Source of the DNA: CAWJMD01 sp963843835
GTDB taxonomy: Bacteria > Actinomycetota > Actinomycetes > Actinomycetales > CAWJMD01
Reading direction: 5' to 3'
Length of the DNA: 64,000 nucleotides
Assembly: GCA_963843835.1 (NCBI GenBank)
Contig: CAWJMD010000003.1
Span: 1-64,000, forward strand
A program made the translations under genes and the position numbers. The notes beneath the pieces were generated by a model. The model made no database searches. It saw only the letters and a list, made by a program, of their open reading frames with translations, and had not been told where the DNA came from. Each line of letters starts with the position of its first letter. The first letter of the stretch is position 1. Below are positions 21,256 to 31,795 of this stretch, piece by piece.

Positions 21256-21767
21256 GATGGACCTCCGTCGTCGGCCAGACGGGACGCCGGCGCGGGGACC
21301 GACGGTCGCAGTCGAGGGAGCAGCCGCCCCGTCCGTGCGGCGTAGGTCTCGTAGTCGTCCCCGAAACGCCTTCTCAGCCGAGCCTCCTCGACCCCCGCCT
21401 TCACGTGCAGCACCCCGGCCAGCGCGGCGAGCGCCATCAGCGGCTCGCGCCTGCGCCGCAGGACCGCCACTCCCGCCGCGGAGACGAGGAGACCCGCGTA
21501 GAGGGGGTGACGGCTGAAGCGGTAGAGCCCGTCCGTGTGCAGCCGGGCTCCCACCCGAGGTTCCGCGATGGGCGTCAGGTCCTCGCCGAGCCTGGCTCCC
21601 GCGGCGAGGGCGACGGCCGCCCCTGCCGCCGCGGCTGTGGCAGCGGAGACCGTCACAGCCGGCCGGAGCGACCAGCGCGGTCGGCCGGGCCAGGCCAGCC
21701 CAGCCAACGCCGCGGCCTGGGCGCCGACAAGCCCCCACAGGTGGGCGTCCGTGCCGGGTGGCTCCAT
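21252..21767 (-). CDS. Isoprenylcysteine carboxyl methyltransferase-like membrane protein
   Basis: 171 residues with several membrane helices and the conserved loop LYRFSRHPLYAGLL, followed by EEARLRRRFGDDYETYAARTGRLLPRL. This C-terminal pattern (RHP-Y, then E-x-x-L-x-x-x-F-G-x-x-Y) is the ICMT/PEMT-type SAM-binding region. The substrate is unknown. Translationally coupled to the downstream EcsC-like gene; divergent from fumC with 63 nt between starts. Confidence 0.7.
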   Translation of the reverse strand: MEPPGTDAHLWGLVGAQAAALAGLAWPGRPRWSLRPAVTVSAATAAAAGAAVALAAGARLGEDLTPIAEPRVGARLHTDGLYRFSRHPLYAGLLVSAAGVAVLRRRREPLMALAALAGVLHVKAGVEEARLRRRFGDDYETYAARTGRLLPRLRPSVPAPASRLADDGGPS

Positions 21768-21830
21768 GGGCCCCACTCTGCCAGCAGGGGCCGTGTGCGC
21801 GCGCCCGGTGCGAGGGCCAGACTGGGCGGC

Positions 21831-23243
21831 GTGAGCACGCAGCGCCCCGAGGGCACCCCCGACGTCCGGATCGAGCACGACACGATGGGCGAGGTGGCCG
21901 TCCCGGTCGACGCGCTCTACGGCGCGCAGACGCAGCGGGCCGTCGACAACTTCCCGATCAGCGGCACGCGGCTCGACCCGGGCCACATCGCCGCGCTGGC
22001 TCGCATCAAGTCGGCGGCGGCCCACGCGAACGGGGAGCTGGGAGTCCTCGACGGCGACGTCGCTGCGGCCGTCGAGGAGGCAGCCGACGCGGTGGCCGCC
22101 GGGGGGCTCGACGGGCACTTCCCGGTCGACGTCTTCCAGACCGGGTCGGGCACCTCGTCGAACATGAACGCGAACGAGGTGATCGCTGCGCTGGCCAGCC
22201 GGTCACTGGGCCGCGCCGTGCACCCCAACGACGACGTCAACGCGTCGCAGTCGAGCAACGACACGTTCCCGACGTCCATCCACCTGGCGGCGACGGCCGC
22301 GGTCACGGGCGAGCTGCTGCCGGCCCTCGACCACCTGGCCACCGCCCTCGAGCAGGCGGCAGCAGCGCACGCGGACGTCGTGAAGTCGGGCCGGACGCAC
22401 CTCATGGACGCCACGCCGGTGACGCTCGGGCAGGAGCTGGGTGGCTACGCGGCCCAGGTACGGCGGGGCATCGAGCGCGTGGAGGCCGCAGTGCCCAGGC
22501 TGGCGGAGGTGCCGCTGGGCGGGACCGCCGTCGGCACCGGGATCAACACACCGGACGGCTTCGCCGACCGGGTGATCGAGCTGCTGGTCGAGCGCACCGG
22601 CCTGCCCCTGACGCGAGCTCGTGACCACTTCGAGGCGCAGGGTGCCCGGGACGGTCTCGTCGAGGCGTCGGGAGCGCTGCGCTCGGTGGCCGTGAGCCTC
22701 ACGAAGATCTGCAACGACCTGCGGTGGATGGGGTCGGGCCCCAACACCGGGCTCGCCGAGATCCGCCTGCCCGACCTGCAGCCCGGCTCGTCGATCATGC
22801 CGGGCAAGGTGAACCCGGTCGTGCCGGAGGCGGTGCTGATGGTCTGCGCCCAGGTGGTCGGCAACGACGCGACCGTCGCGTGGGCCGGCGCCAGCGGGAG
22901 CTTCGAGCTCAACGTGATGATGCCGGTGATGGCCCGCAACCTGCTGGAGTCGATCCGGCTGCTGTCCACCGCCAGCCGGCTGCTCGCGGACCGCTGCGTG
23001 AGCGGCATCGAGGCCGACGTCGACCGCTGCCTGCGCTATGCCGAGGCGTCACCGTCCGTCGTCACCCCGCTCAACCGGCACATCGGCTACGAGAACGCCG
23101 CGAAGATCGCCAAGCACGCAGTCGCGGAGGGCATCACCATCCGTGAGGCCGTCATCGACCTGGGCTACGTAGAGCGCGGTGAGCTCACGGAGGAGCAGCT
23201 CGACGGCGCTCTCGACGTGCACGCGATGACCGGTCGCGGCTGA
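21831..23243 (+). CDS. fumC: Fumarate hydratase, class II
   Basis: 470-residue fumarase/aspartase superfamily member. Signature SSIMPGKVNPV contains the catalytic serine loop; other conserved pieces are GSGTSSNMNANEV, SSNDTFPTSIH and GRTHLMDATPVTLGQE. Heat- and oxygen-stable TCA-cycle fumarase that needs no cluster. GTG 21831 chosen; the ATG codon inside DTMGEVAVP is a later possible start but would cut the conserved N-terminus. Confidence 0.95.
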   Translation: MSTQRPEGTPDVRIEHDTMGEVAVPVDALYGAQTQRAVDNFPISGTRLDPGHIAALARIKSAAAHANGELGVLDGDVAAAVEEAADAVAAGGLDGHFPVDVFQTGSGTSSNMNANEVIAALASRSLGRAVHPNDDVNASQSSNDTFPTSIHLAATAAVTGELLPALDHLATALEQAAAAHADVVKSGRTHLMDATPVTLGQELGGYAAQVRRGIERVEAAVPRLAEVPLGGTAVGTGINTPDGFADRVIELLVERTGLPLTRARDHFEAQGARDGLVEASGALRSVAVSLTKICNDLRWMGSGPNTGLAEIRLPDLQPGSSIMPGKVNPVVPEAVLMVCAQVVGNDATVAWAGASGSFELNVMMPVMARNLLESIRLLSTASRLLADRCVSGIEADVDRCLRYAEASPSVVTPLNRHIGYENAAKIAKHAVAEGITIREAVIDLGYVERGELTEEQLDGALDVHAMTGRG

Positions 23244-23310
23244 CCGGGTCCCGATCGCGCGGGGTGCGCGCGCCCGGCTCTGTCCCGAGCGGCCGGGGCG
23301 GTGGCCGGGC

Positions 23311-23979
23311 TCAGTACCAGTTGTGCGAGCTGCTGTGCGACCAGGCCGAGCAGGGGGTGCCGTACCGACCCTCGATGTAGCCAAGGCCCCACTCGATCTG
23401 GGTGGCGGGGTTGGTCTTCCAGTCGCTACCGGCCGACGCCATCTTCGACCCGGGGAGCGCCTGCGGGATGCCGTAGGCGCTCGACGACGGGTTGTTGGCG
23501 TTCCAGCGCCAGTTGCTCTCCTTGGTCCAGAGCTTGTCGAGGCACGTGAACTGCTCACTGCTCCAGCCGCGGTCGGCGACCATGATCTTGGCCAGACCGC
23601 GCGGGTCACGCTGCGCGTCGCGGCTGGCCTGCTCGCGCGCTGCCTCACGCTCAGCCTCGACCTTCGCGATGCGGGCGGCCTCGGCCACCCTGGCCGCCTC
23701 AGCCGCAGCTGCCGCCTCCGCGGCCTTCTCCTGCTCGACGCGGAGCTGCTCGGCGCGCTCATCCGCCGCTACAGCGTGGTCACGGTCGGCCGCGTCGGCC
23801 GCGGCCTGCGCGGAGGCGGAGGCGAGCACGTCGGAGGGCAGCGGCGCCGGAGCCGTGTAGGCCACCTCGGCGACGTCGGTGAGAGGAGTCGTGGTGGTGT
23901 ACACGGCGCCGGTGGCGCCGAGCACGGCCAGCGTGGCGGCCGCGCTGAAGAGCGGACGTCGGACAACCTTGTGCAGCAC
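23311..23979 (-). CDS. Secreted lytic transglycosylase-like protein with alanine-rich coiled coil
   Basis: 222 residues starting at GTG 23979, preceded by GGAAGG. An N-terminal hydrophobic segment (FSAAATLAVLGATGAVYTT) exports it; a long Ala/Glu/Arg coiled coil follows (EKAAEAAAAAEAARVAEAA). The C-terminal domain has FTCLDKLWTKESNWRWNANN, SSAYGIPQALPGSKM and QIEWGLGYIEGRYGTPC, the transglycosylase/lysozyme-like fold with Glu in KESNW as the likely catalytic acid. Probable peptidoglycan remodelling enzyme. The tail CSAWSHSSSHNWY is typical. Confidence 0.82.
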   Translation of the reverse strand: MLHKVVRRPLFSAAATLAVLGATGAVYTTTTPLTDVAEVAYTAPAPLPSDVLASASAQAAADAADRDHAVAADERAEQLRVEQEKAAEAAAAAEAARVAEAARIAKVEAEREAAREQASRDAQRDPRGLAKIMVADRGWSSEQFTCLDKLWTKESNWRWNANNPSSSAYGIPQALPGSKMASAGSDWKTNPATQIEWGLGYIEGRYGTPCSAWSHSSSHNWY

Positions 23980-24212
23980 GGACAACCTTCCGTCTGCGTG
24001 CCGGGCACACTGCGACACGCACGACACCCCGTCTCTGACCGGCGACGGGTGGGTCGCGGGGACGTGTGCTTCCTTCGCGGCCTTCGCTGGCCGCCCGAGG
24101 GGCGCTTGCTGGTTCAACAATGGCGGCCGGGCGCGCGTCGTGTCCAATCCGTGACCTTTGACGTGACGGGGCTCTCATCCGGCCCTATCGTCCGCCGGCC
24201 CCACGACCGCGG

Positions 24213-25520
24213 CTACAGCTGGACGCTCTCCAGCATCTCGGTCACCAGCGCCGCCACCGGGGACCGCTCGGAGCGGGTCAGGGTGACGTGCGCGAACAGC
24301 GGGTGGCCCTTGAGCGCCTCGATCACGGCCGCCACCCCGTCGTGACGCCCGACCCGCAGGTTGTCGCGCTGCGCCACGTCGTGGGTGAGCACCACCCGGG
24401 AGTTCTGGCCGATGCGGCTGAGGACCGTCAGCAGGACGTTGCGCTCCAGGGACTGCGCCTCGTCGACGACGACGAACGAGTCGTGCAGGCTCCGCCCGCG
24501 GATGTGGGTCAGCGGCAGCACCTCGAGCATGCCGCGGTCCATCACCTCCTCGACGACCTCGGTGCTGACGACCGCACCGAGCGTGTCGAAGACCGCCTGG
24601 GCCCACGGGCCCATCTTCTCCGACTCGGACCCCGGCAGGTAGCCGAGGTCCTGGCCGCCGACGGCGTACAGGGGACGGAACACCACGACCTTGCGGTGCT
24701 GGCGGCGTTCCAGCACGGCCTCGAGGCCGGCGCACAGGGCCAGCGCGGACTTGCCCGTCCCGGCCCGGCCTCCCAGCGAGAGGATGCCGATCTCCGGGTC
24801 GAGCAGCAGGTCGACGGCGATGCGCTGCTCGGCGCTGCGACCGTGCACGCCGAAGACGTCGCGGTCGCCGCGCACCAGCCGCACCTGCTTGTCGGGGCCC
24901 ACCCGGCCGAGCGCGGAGCCGCGCGACGACAGCAGCACCAGTCCCGTGTGGCACGGCAGGTCGGCAGCCTCCGCGAGCTCGAGGTGCTCCGCGTCGTACA
25001 GCTCGGCCATCTGGGCCTCGCTGACGTCGAGCTCCACCATGCCCGTCCAGCCGGAGTCGACGGCGAGCTCGGCGCGGTACTCCTCGGCGTCCAGGCCGAC
25101 CGCAGACGCCTTGACGCGCATCGGCAGGTCCTTCGAGACGACGGTGACGACGTTGCCCTCCTCCGCGAGGTTCTTGGCCACGGCGAGGATGCGAGTGTCG
25201 TTGTCCCCCAACCGGAATCCGGCCGGAAGCGCGGTGGGATCGGTGTGGTTGAGCTCGACGCGCAGGGTGCCGGAGGCACCGACCGGCAGGGGGGCGTCCA
25301 GGCGTCCGTGCTCGATCCGCAGGTCATCCAGGAGCTGCAGGGCCTGACGCGCGAAGTACCCGAGCTCGGCGTGGTGCCGCTTGGCCTCCAGCTCGGTCAC
25401 CACCACCACCGGCAGCACGACCTCGTGCTCGGCGAAGCGCAGCATCGCGCGGGGGTCGGAGAGCAGGACGGACGTGTCGAGAACGAAGGTGCGACGCTGC
25501 GGACTGCGGTCAGAGGCCAC
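24213..25520 (-). CDS. PhoH family protein (PIN domain fused to PhoH ATPase)
   Basis: 435 residues. N-terminal PIN ribonuclease domain (FVLDTSVLLSDPRAML, GDNDTRILAVA, VVSKDLPMRVKA) and C-terminal PhoH helicase/ATPase domain with Walker A LGGRAGTGKSALAL, Walker B DSFVVVDEAQSLE and SRVVLTHDVAQRDN. This PhoH2 architecture has RNA unwinding and cleavage activity in mycobacteria. GTG start with GGGAG upstream; 275 nt separate it from uppS. Confidence 0.92.
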   Translation of the reverse strand: MASDRSPQRRTFVLDTSVLLSDPRAMLRFAEHEVVLPVVVVTELEAKRHHAELGYFARQALQLLDDLRIEHGRLDAPLPVGASGTLRVELNHTDPTALPAGFRLGDNDTRILAVAKNLAEEGNVVTVVSKDLPMRVKASAVGLDAEEYRAELAVDSGWTGMVELDVSEAQMAELYDAEHLELAEAADLPCHTGLVLLSSRGSALGRVGPDKQVRLVRGDRDVFGVHGRSAEQRIAVDLLLDPEIGILSLGGRAGTGKSALALCAGLEAVLERRQHRKVVVFRPLYAVGGQDLGYLPGSESEKMGPWAQAVFDTLGAVVSTEVVEEVMDRGMLEVLPLTHIRGRSLHDSFVVVDEAQSLERNVLLTVLSRIGQNSRVVLTHDVAQRDNLRVGRHDGVAAVIEALKGHPLFAHVTLTRSERSPVAALVTEMLESVQL

Positions 25521-25660
25521 TTCAGACTCCCTGCCCAGGCGCGCGATGCGCCCGGTTCACTCGCGGGTGAGGGTCCGGGACACCGTTCCGACACTGGTCG
25601 GAGCCGGGTCCGGCCCCGTCCGCGCGAGACGGTCCGTGATGGACCTGGGTCGCAGCATCG

Positions 25661-25694
25661 TCGGGCCTCCCGAGCCGCGGGTGTCTGACCCGCG
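25661..25694. terminator. Two hairpins between uppS and phoH
   Basis: TCGGG-CCT-CCCGA (25661-25673) and CGCGGGT-GTCTG-ACCCGCG (25676-25694) are perfect inverted repeats about 100-135 nt downstream of the uppS stop on the minus strand. They may terminate uppS or lie in the phoH leader. No U-tract. The rest of the 275-nt gap shows no recognisable site beyond a TAGCGT box near 25705. Confidence 0.35.
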
Positions 25695-25795
25695 ACACGG
25701 TCGACGCTACGCCGGGCCGGCCGGCCTCCCAGGCACGACACGCGCAACCCACCCGAGCGTCATCGCGCTTCACACGAGTTCACCCGAGCGGCCGA

Positions 25796-26557
25796 CTACG
25801 ACCCGTACCGGCGTTCCCGTCCGGCGTAGTCACGCAGAGCACGAAGGAAGTCGACGCGCCGGAAGTCGGGCCAGAACGCCTCGCAGAAGTAGAACTCGGA
25901 GTGGGCGCTCTGCCACAGGAGGAAGCCTGACAGCCGCTGCTCACCCGAGGTGCGGATCACGAGGTCGGGGTCGGGCTGGCCCTTGGTGTAGAGGTGCTCG
26001 GCGATGTGCTCGACGTCGAGCAGCTCGGCCATCTGCTCGATGCTGGTGCCCTGCGAGGCGTGCTCGGTGAGCATCGCCCGGACGGCGTCCGCGATCTCCC
26101 GACGCCCCCCGTAGCCGACGGCGATGTTCACGTGGAGCCCGGGGATGTCGCGCGTCGAGTCCTCCGCCTGCTTGAGCCGCGTCGCCATCTCCGCCGGCAG
26201 CAGGTCCAGCGCCCCCACCGGGTGCACCTTCCAGCGCCCTGCCGCCGCGAGACGGCTGACCGCGGCCTCGATGATGCCCAGCAGCGGGCCGAGCTCGGAG
26301 GCGGGCCGGTTGAGGTTGTCGGGTGACAGCATCCACAGCGTCACGACCTCGACGCCCGCCTCCTCGCACCACCCGAGGAACTCGAAGATCTTGTTGGCGC
26401 CCGCCCGGTGCCCATGGCTGGTGTCGCCGCCCGATGCCTTGGCCCACCGCCGGTTGCCGTCGAGCATGATCCCGATGTGCCGGGGCACCGCCGTCGGGTC
26501 GAGGGAGGACGCCAGCCGCCGTTCGTACAGGCGGTACAGGGGGTGCGGCAGGCGCAT
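25796..26557 (-). CDS. uppS: Short-chain cis-isoprenyl diphosphate synthase (UppS family)
   Basis: 253 residues with HIGIMLDGNRRWAKASG (catalytic Asp and diphosphate binding), LWMLSPDNLNRP, and RTSGEQRLSGFLLWQSAHSE plus FYFCEAFWPDF. Synteny places it at the position of Rv1086, which makes Z,E-farnesyl diphosphate, so it may be that paralogue rather than the main undecaprenyl synthase. ATG 26557 has GGAG 8 nt upstream; an in-frame TTG at 26596 would add 13 residues and is less likely. Confidence 0.9.
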   Translation of the reverse strand: MRLPHPLYRLYERRLASSLDPTAVPRHIGIMLDGNRRWAKASGGDTSHGHRAGANKIFEFLGWCEEAGVEVVTLWMLSPDNLNRPASELGPLLGIIEAAVSRLAAAGRWKVHPVGALDLLPAEMATRLKQAEDSTRDIPGLHVNIAVGYGGRREIADAVRAMLTEHASQGTSIEQMAELLDVEHIAEHLYTKGQPDPDLVIRTSGEQRLSGFLLWQSAHSEFYFCEAFWPDFRRVDFLRALRDYAGRERRYGS

Positions 26558-26706
26558 CGGGGCTCCGGACGTGGACGGCGGTCGGACGGGCGCCAACGCT
26601 ACTCGGGAGAACGTTGTACCGGCAGGTCCCGCGCCTCGCGCCGCACACCCCGCACAGAACCTTCACGGACACCGTCCGGGTCCCGGGTGACCTCGCGCAC
26701 AAACCG

Positions 26707-26739
26707 ACCTACGGTCTCGTAAGTTACTGTTCCGTAGGT
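26707..26739. promoter_or_regulatory. 33-bp nested dyad operator before hemolysin III gene
   Basis: ACCTACGG (26707-26714) and CCGTAGGT (26732-26739) are perfect inverted repeats, and between them GTAAGTTAC (26719-26727) is itself a palindrome. Both share the same centre at 26723. The element ends 12 bp before the hlyIII ATG and abuts its presumed -10 box, so a bound TetR-like or FadR-like dimer should block transcription. No regulator gene is adjacent. Confidence 0.65.
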
Positions 26740-26745
26740 TAGAGT
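26740..26745 (+). promoter_or_regulatory. -10 box of hemolysin III gene, leaderless
   Basis: TAGAGT lies 6 nt before the ATG at 26752, placing the transcript start at or next to the start codon. No Shine-Dalgarno sequence is present, as expected for a leaderless mRNA. Confidence 0.5.
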
Positions 26746-26751
26746 GCTGCC

Positions 26752-27466
26752 ATGAGCCAGCCGTTCAGCGAGCATGTCGTCGACAAGGCCCACGAGGTCG
26801 CCTCGGGCCTGGCGAGCGCCATCAAGCCACACCTGCGTGGGTGGATCCACGCCGGTTCCTTCCCACTCGTGGTGGCCGCGTCCATCGTGTTGGTGGCCCT
26901 GGCCCCCGACACCCGTTCACGGGTGGCCTGCGCCGTGTTCGGGGTGAGCGCCGCCCTGCTCTTCGGCACGAGCGCGGTGTACCACCGGGGGAACTGGTCA
27001 CCTCGGGTCGCGGTGCTGCTCAAGCGCTTCGACCACTCGAACATCTTCCTGATCATCGCCGGCAGCTACACGCCGCTGACCATCCTGCTGCTCCCCGAGG
27101 GCAAGGCCCGGACGCTTCTCCTGCTCGTGTGGGGCGGCGCGATCGCGGGCATCTTCTTCCGCGTGTTCTGGGTCGGTGCTCCGAGGTGGCTCTACACGCC
27201 GATCTACATCGCCCTGGGCTGGGCCGCCGTCTTCTACCTGCCCGACTTCCTCCGGACGGGAGGCCCGGCGGTGCTGACCCTCATCATCGTCGGCGGCGTG
27301 CTCTACACCCTCGGTGGCCTGATCTACGCCCTCAAGCGTCCGAACCCGAGCCCTCGGTGGTTCGGCTTCCACGAGGTCTTCCACGCGTTCACCGTGGCCG
27401 CCTTCGTCGCCCACTACATCGGCATCTCGATCGCCGTCTACACGCACGACGGCGTGGCGATGGCGC

Positions 27467-27483
<17 letters not shown>
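26752..27483 (+). CDS. Hemolysin III/PAQR family membrane protein
   Basis: 243 residues, seven predicted helices. PAQR zinc-site motifs are present: SAVYHRG in the second helix, LLKRFDHSNIFLIIAGSYTP, and the C-terminal FHEVFHAFTVAAFVAHY. Members are hydrolase-like membrane proteins linked to lipid homeostasis. The Rv1085c position is conserved. Regulated by the dyad at 26707-26739. The 3' end overlaps yyaL by 17 nt, tail to tail. Confidence 0.88.
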
Positions 27484-29521
<2,038 letters not shown>

Positions 29522-29578
29522 GCCCACCACTCTTCCACGCGCCCCGGATGCGGCGACCGGGAGCGAGAGGACGCAGCA

Positions 29579-29612
29579 CTGCCCCGCTCCGGCTCTCGCC
29601 GGAGCGGGGCAG
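29579..29612. terminator. Terminator of the BCCT transporter gene
   Basis: A perfect 15-bp stem (29579-29593 with 29598-29612, arms beginning CTGCCCCGCTCC) with loop TCTC, 13 nt past the BCCT stop on the minus strand and before yyaL. Very stable, without a long U-tract. Confidence 0.75.
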
Positions 29613-29624
29613 TCGCTGGGGGTG

Positions 29625-31310
29625 TCAGGTGCGGGCCGAGCCCACCGTCACCGCCCCGTTGCCGCTGCCTGAGGCGTCCGCGTCGTTCTCGCTGACGGCA
29701 GCCGCCACCTGGTCGACCAGCACCTCGCGCTCCAGCCGCTTCTGCCTGCGCAGCGAGGCCTGGTGCTCCCGGCGAAGGGCGCGTGCCAGGGCGACCATCA
29801 TCCCCACCATCACCAGGCTGAACGGCAGCGCGGTGATGATCGAGGCGGTCTGGAGGGCGGACAGCCCCCCGGCGCCGACGGCGAGCAGCGCGGCGGCGAC
29901 GAGCCCCTCCAGCACGGCCCAGAGCACGCGGCTCCACACCGGCGGGTTCGGGTTGCCTCCGGAGGCCAGCATGTCGACGACAAGGGACCCGGAGTCCGAC
30001 GACGTCACGAAGAACGTGACGATGAGCAGGAGCGCCAGACCCACGACGACGGGACCACCAGGGAGCCCCTCGAGCATCCCGAACAGCGACGACTCGGTGC
30101 CCACGGAGCCGCCCTCCCCGATCAGGCCGCCGCCAGCGAACAGCTCACGGTGCAGCGCCGTCCCGCCGAGCACGGCGAACCAGACGAACGTGATGAGGGT
30201 CGGCACCAGCAGGACGCCGACGACGAACTCGCGCACCGTGCGGCCGCGCGAGATCCGCGCGATGAAGATCCCGACGAACGGGGCCCACGACATCCACCAG
30301 CCCCAGTAGAACGTCGTCCACAACGCCTGCCATGCCTCGCCGTCCGCGCCCTGGTAGGCGCTGACGTCGAAGGTCAGCTGCACGACGTTGCTGAGGTAGT
30401 GACCGAGGCTCTGCACCAGCTCGCGGAGCAGGAAGAGCGTGGGGCCGGCCACGAGCACGAAGACGAGCAGCGCCAGCGCAAGGCCGATGTTGACGTTGGA
30501 GAGCCACTTGATCCCGCGACCCAGGCCGCTGACGACGGAGGTCAGGGCGAGCAGGGTGACGAGGGCGACGATGCCGATCAGGAGCGCGACCGACGAGCCG
30601 TCCCCGACGATGCCGGTGAACTCCAGGCCCGCGCCGATCTGGGCCACCCCGAAGCCGAGCGACGTCGCGACACCGAAGAGGGTGCCGACGACCGCGGTGA
30701 CGTCGATGGCGTCTCCCAGGCGGCCTCGAACCCGCTCGCCGAGCAAGGGCTCGAGCGCCCACCGGATCGACACGGGACGGCCCTTGCGGTGCACGGCGTA
30801 GGCGATGGACAGCCCGGCCACGACGTAGATGGCCCAGGCGTGCACGCCCCAGTGGATGAAGGTCTGGGTCATGGCACCCCGGGCGTGCTCGATCGCGTCG
30901 CCCGTGGAACCCGGTCGCGGAGAGGCGAAGTGGTTCAGCGGCTCGGCGACGCCCCAGAACACCAGGCCGATGCCCATACCGGCCGAGAAGAGCATCGCGA
31001 ACCACGACCGCAGGCCGAACTCCGGCTTCTCTTCGTCGTCGCGGCCCAGGCGGATGTCACCGAAACGGCTGACCGCCATCCACAGCGAGAAGCCGACGAA
31101 GGTCGCGACGAGGAGCACGTAGTACCAGCCCAGGCCGCCGACGACGCCGCTCTGCACCGCGTCGATGACGCGTCCCATGGCATCGGGCAGCGCCAGGGCC
31201 AGAACGACGAAGACCCCGATGATGCCGAGCGAGGGATAGAAGACGAAGGGCGCGATCGAGCGGGTGTCTCGGCTCGGCGTCGCCTTCGTGACGGTGGCAC
31301 GCGAGGGCAT
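29625..31310 (-). CDS. BCCT family compatible-solute transporter
   Basis: 561 residues, about 12 helices. Signature segments are FSAGMGIGLVFWGVAEPLNHF, TFIHWGVHAWAIYVVAGL and FYWGWWMSWAPFVGIFIARISRGRTVREF, the conserved tryptophan-rich BCCT substrate path. Transports betaine, choline, carnitine or ectoine with Na+ or H+; the substrate is not fixed. ATG 31310 follows GGAGGT. Long charged C-terminal tail (RRQKRLEREVLVDQV) of the kind used for osmosensing. Interrupts the Rv1083-Rv1084 synteny, suggesting lineage-specific insertion. Confidence 0.9.
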   Translation of the reverse strand: MPSRATVTKATPSRDTRSIAPFVFYPSLGIIGVFVVLALALPDAMGRVIDAVQSGVVGGLGWYYVLLVATFVGFSLWMAVSRFGDIRLGRDDEEKPEFGLRSWFAMLFSAGMGIGLVFWGVAEPLNHFASPRPGSTGDAIEHARGAMTQTFIHWGVHAWAIYVVAGLSIAYAVHRKGRPVSIRWALEPLLGERVRGRLGDAIDVTAVVGTLFGVATSLGFGVAQIGAGLEFTGIVGDGSSVALLIGIVALVTLLALTSVVSGLGRGIKWLSNVNIGLALALLVFVLVAGPTLFLLRELVQSLGHYLSNVVQLTFDVSAYQGADGEAWQALWTTFYWGWWMSWAPFVGIFIARISRGRTVREFVVGVLLVPTLITFVWFAVLGGTALHRELFAGGGLIGEGGSVGTESSLFGMLEGLPGGPVVVGLALLLIVTFFVTSSDSGSLVVDMLASGGNPNPPVWSRVLWAVLEGLVAAALLAVGAGGLSALQTASIITALPFSLVMVGMMVALARALRREHQASLRRQKRLEREVLVDQVAAAVSENDADASGSGNGAVTVGSART

Positions 31311-31612
31311 GCAGGAACCTCCAGGATGGTGGACGACGGTCGAATGGCCCAGATCGGGCGCCGACCGGCCGTCAACCTTGCCGTCAAAGGGCCTACGGCG
31401 CAAAGCGGTTCGTGACCCAGGTCACGACGCACGTGCCGCCCAGCCGAGTCCCCTGCATGCGACGAGGGCGCAGATTGCCTGTCCCCCAGCGCACCTCACC
31501 CCACTGGCAGGTCGTCCACCTTCTGCCATGGAGAGGGGGCTCACACCCGCAGATGGGTCACGATCTGCGACGGGGTAGGGCAGAGCGGCGGTGTGGACGA
31601 ACGGCGCGGGCG
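31311..31612. other. 302-nt intergenic region upstream of the BCCT gene
   Basis: Contains the palindrome listed at 31410-31427 and the BCCT ribosome-binding site. Open frames here have no family resemblance. The part 31440-31612 lies downstream of the 60-residue small gene; no clear terminator was seen in it. Confidence 0.5.
31410..31427. promoter_or_regulatory. CRP/GlxR-like palindrome upstream of BCCT gene
   Basis: TCGTGACC-CA-GGTCACGA is a perfect 8-bp inverted repeat and contains GTGA-N6-TCAC, the core of CRP/GlxR sites, about 100 nt before the BCCT start. The outer bases differ from the TGTGA...TCACA consensus. It could instead be a site for another dimeric regulator. Confidence 0.45.
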
Positions 31613-31795
31613 TCAGCTGCTGGTGTCGTCGCGAGGCTCGTCGCGGGGCTTCTCGGGGAGATCCTCGTGCGAGTCCGCGTCCGCCGGCGTGATGGTGGCC
31701 GGCCCCAGAACCTGGACGAGCCGGGCATACAGGCGACTTCCGAACCCACGACGGCCCTCGGGCTGCTGTGCGCCCGCTTGACTGGTCCCGCTCAT
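31613..31795 (-). CDS. Small hydrophilic protein of the mca operon
   Basis: 60 residues, MSGTSQAGAQQ... to DEPRDDTSS, with one amphipathic stretch FGSRLYARLVQVLG and an acidic disordered tail. No family recognised. It is supported as a gene because its ATG (31793-31795) overlaps the stop of the preceding gene in an ATGA, the same coupling seen between mca and that gene. Confidence 0.5.
   Translation of the reverse strand: MSGTSQAGAQQPEGRRGFGSRLYARLVQVLGPATITPADADSHEDLPEKPRDEPRDDTSS

Noticed and set aside
23244..23300. Terminator between fumC and the convergent lytic protein gene
   Set aside because: Only a 5-bp GCGCG stem was found; in this base composition that is not evidence.
23980..24180. 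Possible c-di-AMP (ydaO-type) riboswitch before the lytic transglycosylase-like gene
   Set aside because: Such genes often have one in actinobacteria, but the conserved core segments could not be found in this 200-nt leader.
26558..26596. TTG start extending uppS by 13 residues
   Set aside because: The ATG at 26557 has a well-spaced GGAG and the extra residues show no family conservation.
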